Source: Lysobacteraceae bacterium (GTDB taxonomy: Bacteria; Pseudomonadota; Gammaproteobacteria; Xanthomonadales; Xanthomonadaceae). From it: a stretch of DNA of 5,212 nucleotides. Numbering within the stretch: the stretch's first letter is position 1; each line of letters opens with the position of its first letter. The translations under genes were made by a program, and so were the position numbers. This document shows positions 1 to 5,108 of this stretch, piece after piece. Under the pieces are notes generated by a model. The model was not told the DNA's origin. It saw only the letters and a program-made list of their open reading frames with translations, and searched no databases. Where the stretch lies: the NCBI GenBank assembly GCA_003449515.1, contig DMHI01000019.1, forward strand, positions 1 through 5,212. The letters run 5' to 3'.

Positions 1-216
1 ATGCGCGCCGCCAAGCTGTGGGAGTCGAAGTTGGCGCAGTACAAGCGCGCGCTCGATCGCCATTCGCCCTCGTCGTGGGAGCGCTTCGCGCTCGCCGTCG
101 GCGAGGTCGAACGCATGGCCAAGGGCCGCGCCCGCGGCGATGCGTGGCAGGCCCTGGAACGCCTGCTGCTGGCCATCGCGCGGCCGCGCGCCGCGCCCGT
201 GCTGCTGGCGAAGTGA
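1..216 (+). CDS. holA: DNA polymerase III subunit delta, C-terminal fragment (gene begins before the window)
   Basis: The last 71 residues of a protein that enters from the left edge; the ATG at position 1 is most likely an internal methionine, since the delta subunit is normally about 340 residues long. HolA is the clamp-loader subunit that opens the beta sliding clamp, within the cytoplasmic DNA polymerase III holoenzyme. The visible part matches the helical C-terminal collar domain of the family: a KLWESK segment with a following helix corresponds to the VWQNR region of the E. coli protein, then a helix ending in VERMAKG, and a final helix (WQALERLLLAIARP) that matches the E. coli end of the form WAELEGLSLLLCHKP. 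The stop TGA at 214-216 overlaps a possible GTG start of nadD, so the two genes are probably translated together. The identification rests on this C-terminal pattern plus the neighbouring nadD; the ATPase-like domains lie outside the window. Confidence 0.85.
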   Translation: MRAAKLWESKLAQYKRALDRHSPSSWERFALAVGEVERMAKGRARGDAWQALERLLLAIARPRAAPVLLAK

Positions 217-233
217 GCGGCGTGCCGCAGGCC

Positions 234-995
234 ATGGCGCTTCACCTGCTCTACGGCGGCACCTTCGACCCGATCCACTGCGGGCACCTCGCCGTCGCCC
301 GCGTCGCACTCGAATCGACCCGCGCCGATCACCTCGATTTCGTTCCCGCCGCCGACCCGCCGCATCGCGCCGCGCCGGGCGCTGCGTTCGCGGATCGGAT
401 CGACCTGATCGCCGCGGCCCTCGCCGGTGAGCCGCCGTTGCCGCACGGCGAATGGGGCATCGACGCGCGCGAAGGCCGTCGGCCGGGCCCCAGCTTCACT
501 GTCGACACGCTGCGCGCGTGGCGTCTGGAGCGCGCCGCGCATCGCGCCCATCCGGCGATGCCCGACGCGCTGGACGCGGCGACCGCCCGCCTGCACCCGC
601 CGCTCGGCTTCGTGTTGGGTGCCGACGCCTTCCTCGGCCTGCCGACCTGGCGCGACTGGCGCACGCTGTTCGACCTCGCCCACCTCGTCGTCGCGCTGCG
701 GCCGGGCAGCGACCTGGGCGCGCTGCCCGGTGCGCTCGCCGCAGTGGTCGAACGCCGCTGGACCAGCGATCCCGCCCACCTGCATGCCGCGCCGGCGGGA
801 CGGGTGTTCCGGCTCGACCTGCCGCTGCGCCCGGAGAGCGCCACCGCCGTCCGCCACGGCCTGCAAGCGCGCGGATCCGCAGGCGCGCAGAGGCAAGATC
901 ACGCCACCGCGCCTCAGGTCACCGCCGGCCTCCCGCCCGCCGTCGCCGCGCTGATCGCCGCGCGCGGCCTGTACCGCCGCCGTTGCGGAAACTGA
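234..995 (+). CDS. nadD: Nicotinate-nucleotide adenylyltransferase (NaMN adenylyltransferase)
   Basis: Transfers AMP from ATP to nicotinic acid mononucleotide, giving deamido-NAD, the shared step of de novo and salvage NAD synthesis in the cytoplasm. Read from the ATG at 234 it has 253 residues. The nucleotidyltransferase signature GGTFDPIHCGH lies at residues 8-18 (pattern GxFxPxHxGH). The family segments PAADPPHR (38-45), PSFTVDTL (86-93) and VLGADAFLGLPTWRDW (127-142) are clear. SATAVR (202-207) fits the C-terminal ATP-binding motif (SxTxxR type), and the protein ends in the usual RGLYR. It is longer than E. coli NadD (about 213 residues) because of extra residues around 96-122 and 212-232. 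The start is uncertain: in-frame GTG codons at 213 (overlapping the holA stop as GTGA) and 222 would add 7 or 4 residues. ATG 234 was chosen because homologues begin a few residues before the GGTFDP motif; no good Shine-Dalgarno decides the matter. Confidence 0.95.
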   Translation: MALHLLYGGTFDPIHCGHLAVARVALESTRADHLDFVPAADPPHRAAPGAAFADRIDLIAAALAGEPPLPHGEWGIDAREGRRPGPSFTVDTLRAWRLERAAHRAHPAMPDALDAATARLHPPLGFVLGADAFLGLPTWRDWRTLFDLAHLVVALRPGSDLGALPGALAAVVERRWTSDPAHLHAAPAGRVFRLDLPLRPESATAVRHGLQARGSAGAQRQDHATAPQVTAGLPPAVAALIAARGLYRRRCGN

Positions 996-1006
996 CGGCC
1001 CGCAAC

Positions 1007-1031
1007 GCCGGCTGGTGCGCCGGCCCGGCGC
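1007..1031 (+). other. GC-rich inverted repeats in the nadD-rsfS gap
   Basis: Twelve bases after the nadD stop, GCCGGC at 1007-1012 can pair with GCCGGC at 1019-1024 across a 6-nt loop. Alternatively, GCGCCGG at 1017-1023 and CCGGCGC at 1025-1031 form a perfect 7-bp inverted repeat around one base. Neither is followed by a run of T, so a classical intrinsic terminator is not supported. It could weakly attenuate read-through from nadD or be a chance product of high GC. Confidence 0.25.
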
Positions 1032-1047
1032 TTCAGGAGGCCGGGGG

Positions 1048-1053
1048 TATACT
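1048..1053 (+). promoter_or_regulatory. Possible -10 element of a promoter for rsfS-rlmH
   Basis: TATACT matches the sigma-70 -10 consensus TATAAT at five of six positions and stands out in a very GC-rich gap. A transcript beginning about 7 nt downstream, near 1060, would give a leader of about 22 nt containing the AGGA at 1070-1073 and then the rsfS start. I see no convincing -35 hexamer at the 16-18 nt spacing, so the assignment rests on the -10 box and its position. Confidence 0.4.
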
Positions 1054-1069
1054 CCGCGCCAGCCCACAC

Positions 1070-1073
1070 AGGA
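1070..1073 (+). promoter_or_regulatory. Shine-Dalgarno sequence supporting the TTG start of rsfS
   Basis: AGGA lies 8 nt before the TTG at 1082, the normal distance for a ribosome binding site. It is the main evidence that rsfS begins at this TTG, since no in-frame ATG or GTG occurs between the nadD stop and the conserved part of RsfS. Confidence 0.5.
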
Positions 1074-1081
1074 CCGCCCCG

Positions 1082-1471
1082 TTGTCGCATCCGCAGCACG
1101 TCATCAAGCCGCAGCCGCCGAACCCGCTGCCGGCCCCCGCCGACCTCCTGAAGCTCGCCATCGCGGCGCTGGAGGAGATCAAGGCCAAGGACCTCGTCGA
1201 GATCGACGTGCGCGGCAAGACCTCGGTCTGCGACTACATGCTGATCGCCTCGGGCACCTCCACCCGCCACGTGAAGTCGCTGGCCGATGAAGTGGTGAAG
1301 GCCTCGAAGCAGGCCGGCTACCAGCCGCTGGGTGTCGAAGGCGAGCGCGAGGCCGAATGGGTGCTGGTCGACCTTGGCGATGTCGTGGTGCACGTGATGC
1401 TGCCGCGTGTGCGCGAGTTCTACGCGCTGGAGCGCCTGTGGACGGTCGGCGACCAGCCGCCGGACGCCTGA
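1082..1471 (+). CDS. rsfS: Ribosomal silencing factor RsfS (Iojap/YbeB family)
   Basis: RsfS binds ribosomal protein uL14 on the 50S subunit and blocks joining with 30S, lowering translation when nutrients are short. The 129-residue product has the whole family core: a first helix (DLLKLAIAALEEIKAKD, 21-37), the strand VEIDVRGKTSVCDYMLIASGTS (39-60, read in two parts around KTSV), TRHVKSLADEVV (61-72), GVEGEREAEWVLVDLGDVVV (84-103) and the C-terminal FYALERLW (113-120). E. coli RsfS is about 105 residues; the extra length is a proline-rich N-terminal leader (residues 1-20) plus a short tail. The TTG start was chosen because it is the only usual start codon in frame after nadD and has AGGA 8 nt upstream. 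rlmH begins one base after the stop, the usual rsfS-rlmH pairing, so translation is probably coupled. Identity is secure; the exact start is less so. Confidence 0.93.
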   Translation: MSHPQHVIKPQPPNPLPAPADLLKLAIAALEEIKAKDLVEIDVRGKTSVCDYMLIASGTSTRHVKSLADEVVKASKQAGYQPLGVEGEREAEWVLVDLGDVVVHVMLPRVREFYALERLWTVGDQPPDA

Positions 1472-1472
1472 T

Positions 1473-1943
1473 CTGAAAGCCCGGCTGATCGCTGTTGGCG
1501 AACGCCCGCCCGGCTGGGTGGCCGAGGGCTACGCCGACTACACCAAGCGCCTGTCGCGCGAACTGCCGCTGGAACTCGTTGAAGTGACGCCCGGCCTGCG
1601 CGGCAAGGGCCGCGACCCGGCGCGCGCCATGCACGACGAAGGCGAGCGCGTGCTCGCCGCGCTGCCGAAGAACGCCTGGGTCGTCGCGCTCGACGGCCGC
1701 GGCAAGCCCTACACCTCCGAGCAGCTCGCCGAACGCCTCGCGGCGTGGCGGCAGCAGGGCCGCGATCTCGCCTTCCTGATCGGCGGTCCGGAGGGCCATG
1801 CGCCCGACGTGTGGGCGCGCGCCGACGAGCGCTGGGCCTTCGGGCCGATGACGCTGCCGCACATGCTCGTGCGCCTGCTGGTGGCCGAGCAGCTCTATCG
1901 CGCCTGTTCGATCCTCGGCAACCACCCCTACCACCGCGCCTGA
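1473..1943 (+). CDS. rlmH: 23S rRNA (pseudouridine-1915-N3)-methyltransferase RlmH, apparent CTG start
   Basis: RlmH is a small SPOUT-class methyltransferase that uses S-adenosylmethionine to methylate pseudouridine 1915 in helix 69 of 23S rRNA, acting as a dimer on the assembled 70S ribosome. Read from the CTG at 1473 the product has 156 residues, almost the same as E. coli RlmH (155). The trefoil-knot cofactor site is present as FLIGGPEGH (101-109), followed by TLPHMLVRLLVAEQLYRA (127-144) and the C-terminal NHPYHR (150-155). GLRGKGRD (41-48) matches the family's AGKRGK region. The start is odd: the codon aligned with the family's Met-Lys beginning is CTG, one base after the rsfS stop. The only upstream in-frame start is GTG 1407, which would add 22 residues read out of frame from conserved rsfS sequence and so is unlikely. 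GGA at 1462-1464, 8 nt upstream, is a weak ribosome site; coupling to rsfS may drive initiation. Confidence 0.92.
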   Translation: MKARLIAVGERPPGWVAEGYADYTKRLSRELPLELVEVTPGLRGKGRDPARAMHDEGERVLAALPKNAWVVALDGRGKPYTSEQLAERLAAWRQQGRDLAFLIGGPEGHAPDVWARADERWAFGPMTLPHMLVRLLVAEQLYRACSILGNHPYHRA

Positions 1944-1962
1944 GCGCCGCCTTAGCCGGCGC
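1944..1962. terminator. Possible hairpin between converging stop codons
   Basis: GCGCCG at 1944-1949 pairs with CGGCGC at 1957-1962 around a 7-nt loop that contains the TAA stop (reverse strand) of the cyclase gene. It begins directly after the rlmH stop. A hairpin here could work in both directions between two convergent genes, but there is no T-run on either side and such stems are frequent at this base composition. Confidence 0.3.
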
Positions 1963-4900
1963 GGCCCGAGCGCGGCACTCCGGCGAGGCGCGGCCGGAGG
2001 TTCAGCCACTGCAACCGGCCCTCGTGCACGCGCTCGGCGATCCGTCGGCCCGGATGGCCGCTATCACCGGGGGCGTCGGCGCGCGGCCCGGCGGCGAGTC
2101 CCACCCAGGTGTCGCGGCCGTGCGCCTTGGCCTGGTAGAGCGCGGCATCGGCGAGTTCGAGCACGTCGATCCATGCGCCTTGCGCGCCGGGCACCAGCGG
2201 GTGGCGGGTCCAGCCGATCGAGAAGGTGATGTGCAGGGGATGCTCGCGGCCCAGCTCGAAGTACTGGGCGCGGCCGTCTTCGAGCAGGCGCTGCATCCGC
2301 GCTGGCACCGCCTCGTCGGCGAGCCCGCCGAGCACCAGCAGGAACTCCTCGCCACCCCAGCGGGCGAGCAGGTCGCCCTCGCGCAGCGAACGTCGCAGGA
2401 AGGCGGCGAAATCGCGCAGCACCTGGTCGCCGGCAGCATGGCCGTAGGTGTCATTGACGCGCTTGAAGTGGTCGATGTCGACCAGCGCCAGCACCAGGCC
2501 GTCGGGGTGGCGGGCGAGCATCGAGGGCATCTGCTGGAACACCGCGCGGCGGTTCGGCAGGCCGGTCAGCGCGTCGGTCTGGCTTTCCGCCGCGAGTACG
2601 GCATTGGCCTGCTCCAGCCGATCTTTGGCTTGTTGCAACTGGCGCGTGCGCTCGTCGACAAGGGCCTCGAGCTCGGCGGCGCGGCGGCGCTGGCCGAGCA
2701 TCGCCAGCCAGCCCAGACCACCGGCCAGCAGGGCCACGCCGAGGACGGCGAGTGGCTTGACGGCCGGCTGCTCGCTCCAGTGCGGCACCATCACCAGCGG
2801 CAGCGCCTCGGCGGCCTCCACCGAGCGACCATAGGCATCGCGGGCGCGCACACGGAAGCGGTACTCGCCTGCGGGCAGGTTGGTGTAGAACGCGCTGCGA
2901 CGCTCGCCAGCGTCGACCCAGTCGGCATCGAAGCCGTCGAGGCGGTACTCGAAGCGCAACGCGCGCGGATTGCGGAAGCTCAGTGCGGTGTAGTCGATGC
3001 GCAGATCGCGGTCGTGGTGGTCGTCGATGCGCACCGCGCCGCCTTCGCGCGGCAGGCGGCGGTCGTCGTGCCAGACCGCCTCCACATGCACGAGCGGCTC
3101 GATCGGATCGCGCCCGATCGCGTCGAGATCGAGCCGCAGCACGCCGGAGATCGAAGGCAGCCACAACTCGTCGCCGCGCAGCAGCGCGCGCGAGCGCGCC
3201 CCGCCGTTGCAGCAGCGCGCGCGCTGGCCGCTCTGGTTGCGCCCGGCCATCGAGATCACCCAGTCGGTATCCGGCCGCGTCGAGGCATCCGGCAGGCGCG
3301 GATCGGGCAGGGTGTCGACGGCGATCCGGTAGACGCCCTCGGTGGAGGTGACGAACAGCGCGCCGTCGATCAGCACCAGGTGCCAGGCGTTCAGCGTCGG
3401 CAGGGCCTCGCTGCCGAGCAGCACGGCGCGTTCGTCGGCCGCCACGGCGAGCCCGGAATCGAGTGTCGCCACCACCAGCCGGCCGTCGGGCAGCGGCAGC
3501 AGGGCGGTGATCATCCGCCCGGCCAGCGGCTGCGCCCAGGCCGGAGCCGACACCGTGTCGCCGGCCACTTCGTAGATGCCGCCTTCCGTGCCCAGCAGGG
3601 CGCGATCGCCGCCCAGTGGCAGCACCGCGCGGACGCGCGCGGCGGCACCGGCCAGGGTGCCCGCGGCCACCGCCGCGATGGGGCCGCCCGGGTGTTGCCG
3701 GAACAGCCCGGCCGAACTGCCCACCCACGCGCCTTCGTCGCTGTCGACCACGATGGCGTTGATCTGTGCGCCCTCCAGGGCTTCGGCGCCGGGCGGCACC
3801 CGCACTCCGTTGCCAACGCGCTCGCGCAGGCCGCCCCGGGTGCCGAGCCAGAGCCGGTCGCCGGGAAGCCGGGCGAGTTCGTAGACCGCGGCGTCGGGCA
3901 GGGCCTCGGGCGGCACCAGCAGGTCGAAGCGCCCGTCGCGCCAGCGCGCCAGCCCGCGGTTGGTGCCCAGCAGCACGCCGCCTCGGGCATCGGCCTCGAG
4001 CGACCACACGAAGGGCTCGTGCAGGCCATCCTGCGGCGTCAGCCGCGAAACCAGCCCATCCCAGACCCGGAACAGGCTCTCGGTGTTGCTGCCCAGCCAC
4101 AGATTGCCTTCGCGGTCACTGAAACAGGCGTTGATCCACGGGTTGCGCACGAACGCCTCGTCGGAGGGTGCTTCCACACCATCGTCGGAGCGCAGCCGGA
4201 ACAGCCGCGTCGCCGTGCCCGCCCACAGGCTGCCGCCACCGTCGACGCACAAGGCCTCCACCGGCTGCGTCGCCAGCAGCTCGCCGCCACCGTCGAAACG
4301 TCGTGCCGGACCTTCGCCATCAAGTCGCCAGAGACCGCGCGTGGTGGCGATCCAGAGCGTCGCCCCGCGCCGTTGCAGGGCGGTTGGTGCGGCATCATCG
4401 CCACCCTCGAGCGCGATGCTGCGGGTCTGCCCACCGGCGATCCGCAGCAATCGACCGCGCGTGCCCACCCAGAGCGTGGCGCCATCGCCGAGCAGGGCGC
4501 TGGCGTCGATCGACCCCAGCGCCGTCGGCACCAGGGCCTCGCCGGCGAGCTCGTACACCCCCTGCGGTGTGCCGAAGAGCATCCGGCCCGCGGGCCATTC
4601 GGTGATCGCCTGGACCCGCACCGGCATGCCGGCGCTGGCGAAACGCCGCACCTCATCGCGGCGCAGCCGCAGGGCGCCATCGCGGGTGGAGAACCACACA
4701 TGGCCGTCGGCGCTCTGGAAGCCGCCGTCAGCCATCGCCGTCTCGAGGCCGCCGGTACGCTCGCGGTCGAAGGTCTCGAAGCGCACGCCATCGAAGCGCG
4801 CCACCGCCGACTGCGTGCCCACCCACACGTAGCCATCGCCGTCCTGGCCGAGCGCCTGCACCGCGGCCTGCGGCAGGCCGTCGGCCACCGTCCAGTTGTC

Positions 4901-5047
4901 GATGGCGAAATCGCCGAAGCGCCGCGATTCGCTGAGTGCCTGCGCCGGTGCGGCCGCCAGCAGGGCCGCGGACACCGCGAGCAGCAGGACGAGCAGGCGC
5001 ATGGCCGGTGTGAGGCGGGCGGGGCCGCTTAGGCGACGATCGGGCAT
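1952..5047 (-). CDS. Membrane-anchored sensor diguanylate cyclase: double beta-propeller, Y_Y_Y domain and GGDEF
   Basis: Makes cyclic di-GMP from two GTP, probably in response to a periplasmic ligand; the signal is unknown. Of 1031 residues, 16-37 are a Sec signal peptide (hydrophobic core, AQA before the likely cleavage at 37/38). Fourteen repeats of the type LWVGTxxGLxRLDG start near residues 72, 115, 154, 190, 229, 272, 314, 356, 397, 438, 481, 522, 562 and 626, fitting two seven-bladed propellers (Reg_prop). A Y_Y_Y domain follows (about 685-755), then one transmembrane helix (764-784) and a coiled coil (788-822). The GGDEF domain (822-981) is intact: DALTGLPNRR, metal Asp857 in VDIDHF, Asn865/Asp866, GGEEF at 898-902, and inhibitory-site RxxD at 889-892 in the usual spacing. 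Residues 985-1031 are an unassigned Arg/Gly/Pro-rich tail. Architecture resembles hybrid two-component propeller sensors with the kinase replaced by a cyclase. Start alternatives: ATG 5047, chosen for the -10 box 6 nt upstream, or ATG 5002 (residue 16), which gives a classic 22-residue signal peptide. Confidence 0.93.
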   Translation of the reverse strand: MPDRRLSGPARLTPAMRLLVLLLAVSAALLAAAPAQALSESRRFGDFAIDNWTVADGLPQAAVQALGQDGDGYVWVGTQSAVARFDGVRFETFDRERTGGLETAMADGGFQSADGHVWFSTRDGALRLRRDEVRRFASAGMPVRVQAITEWPAGRMLFGTPQGVYELAGEALVPTALGSIDASALLGDGATLWVGTRGRLLRIAGGQTRSIALEGGDDAAPTALQRRGATLWIATTRGLWRLDGEGPARRFDGGGELLATQPVEALCVDGGGSLWAGTATRLFRLRSDDGVEAPSDEAFVRNPWINACFSDREGNLWLGSNTESLFRVWDGLVSRLTPQDGLHEPFVWSLEADARGGVLLGTNRGLARWRDGRFDLLVPPEALPDAAVYELARLPGDRLWLGTRGGLRERVGNGVRVPPGAEALEGAQINAIVVDSDEGAWVGSSAGLFRQHPGGPIAAVAAGTLAGAAARVRAVLPLGGDRALLGTEGGIYEVAGDTVSAPAWAQPLAGRMITALLPLPDGRLVVATLDSGLAVAADERAVLLGSEALPTLNAWHLVLIDGALFVTSTEGVYRIAVDTLPDPRLPDASTRPDTDWVISMAGRNQSGQRARCCNGGARSRALLRGDELWLPSISGVLRLDLDAIGRDPIEPLVHVEAVWHDDRRLPREGGAVRIDDHHDRDLRIDYTALSFRNPRALRFEYRLDGFDADWVDAGERRSAFYTNLPAGEYRFRVRARDAYGRSVEAAEALPLVMVPHWSEQPAVKPLAVLGVALLAGGLGWLAMLGQRRRAAELEALVDERTRQLQQAKDRLEQANAVLAAESQTDALTGLPNRRAVFQQMPSMLARHPDGLVLALVDIDHFKRVNDTYGHAAGDQVLRDFAAFLRRSLREGDLLARWGGEEFLLVLGGLADEAVPARMQRLLEDGRAQYFELGREHPLHITFSIGWTRHPLVPGAQGAWIDVLELADAALYQAKAHGRDTWVGLAAGPRADAPGDSGHPGRRIAERVHEGRLQWLNLRPRLAGVPRSGRAG

Positions 5048-5053
5048 CTGTCA

Positions 5054-5059
5054 AGCCTA
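5054..5059 (-). promoter_or_regulatory. Possible -10 element for the cyclase gene (leaderless layout)
   Basis: On the reverse strand TAGGCT (5059 to 5054) has the TAnnnT form of a -10 box and lies exactly 6 nt before the ATG at 5047, so transcription would start at or next to the A of that ATG. The AGG inside it, 8 nt before the ATG, could instead serve as a Shine-Dalgarno. A perfect TTGACA overlaps by one base (5054 to 5049) and has TAAGCG 17 nt further on; that pair would instead fit a start at ATG 5002, but its -10 matches poorly. Confidence 0.35.
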
Positions 5060-5077
5060 CCGTGACGCGGGCGCCTT

Positions 5078-5087
5078 GGGCATGCCC
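5078..5087. promoter_or_regulatory. Perfect 10-bp palindrome between divergent promoters, possible operator
   Basis: GGGCATGCCC reads the same on both strands and lies between the two divergent -10-like boxes (5054-5059 and 5097-5102), overlapping where the -35 regions would fall. A dimeric regulator bound here could affect both genes. A 10-bp palindrome can arise by chance in GC-rich DNA, and no known regulator is recognised. Confidence 0.3.
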
Positions 5088-5096
5088 GCCGCCGGC

Positions 5097-5102
5097 TATG
5101 CT
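5097..5102 (+). promoter_or_regulatory. Possible -10 element for maf (leaderless layout)
   Basis: TATGCT matches the -10 consensus at four of six positions, including both outer pairs that matter most (TA at the start, T at the end). It lies 6 nt before the ATG at 5109, so the transcript would begin at the start codon. No Shine-Dalgarno is visible in the 14 nt before the ATG. The only -35 candidate is TTGGGC at 5076-5081, with a short 15-nt spacer. Confidence 0.45.
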
Positions 5103-5108
5103 TGGCCC

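Noticed and set aside
329..844. Reverse-strand open frame of 171 codons within nadD
   Set aside because: It lies wholly antisense to nadD, is low-complexity Arg/Ser/Ala-rich, and has no ribosome site or family motif.
1179..2009. A 276-codon reverse-strand open frame across rsfS and rlmH
   Set aside because: It is antisense to two clearly identified genes, has a composition dominated by Arg, Ala and Pro, and shows no domain pattern; it is a GC-bias artefact.
2342..2356. Possible degenerate cyclase active site, since the motif is GGEEF rather than GGDEF
   Set aside because: GGEEF is a common active variant; the metal-binding Asp, the Asn/Asp substrate residues and the inhibitory RxxD are also in place.
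2451..4100. Alternative reverse-strand frame of 549 codons inside the cyclase gene
   Set aside because: Its translation is Arg/Ala/Pro-rich noise from a shifted frame; the propeller and GGDEF motifs occur only in the main frame.
1745..5032. A forward-strand open frame of 1095 codons antisense to almost the whole cyclase gene
   Set aside because: It is in codon register with the reverse-strand gene, so a stop would require TTA, CTA or TCA sense codons, which are avoided in this GC-rich gene. The translation has no recognisable domain, while the reverse strand has clear propeller and GGDEF motifs. It ends where the sense strand uses CTA at residue 6.
5026..5054. TTGACA with 17-nt spacing to TAAGCG on the reverse strand as the main cyclase promoter
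   Set aside because: The -35 is perfect and the spacing ideal, but TAAGCG matches the -10 consensus poorly and no ribosome site precedes ATG 5002; it is kept only as an alternative.
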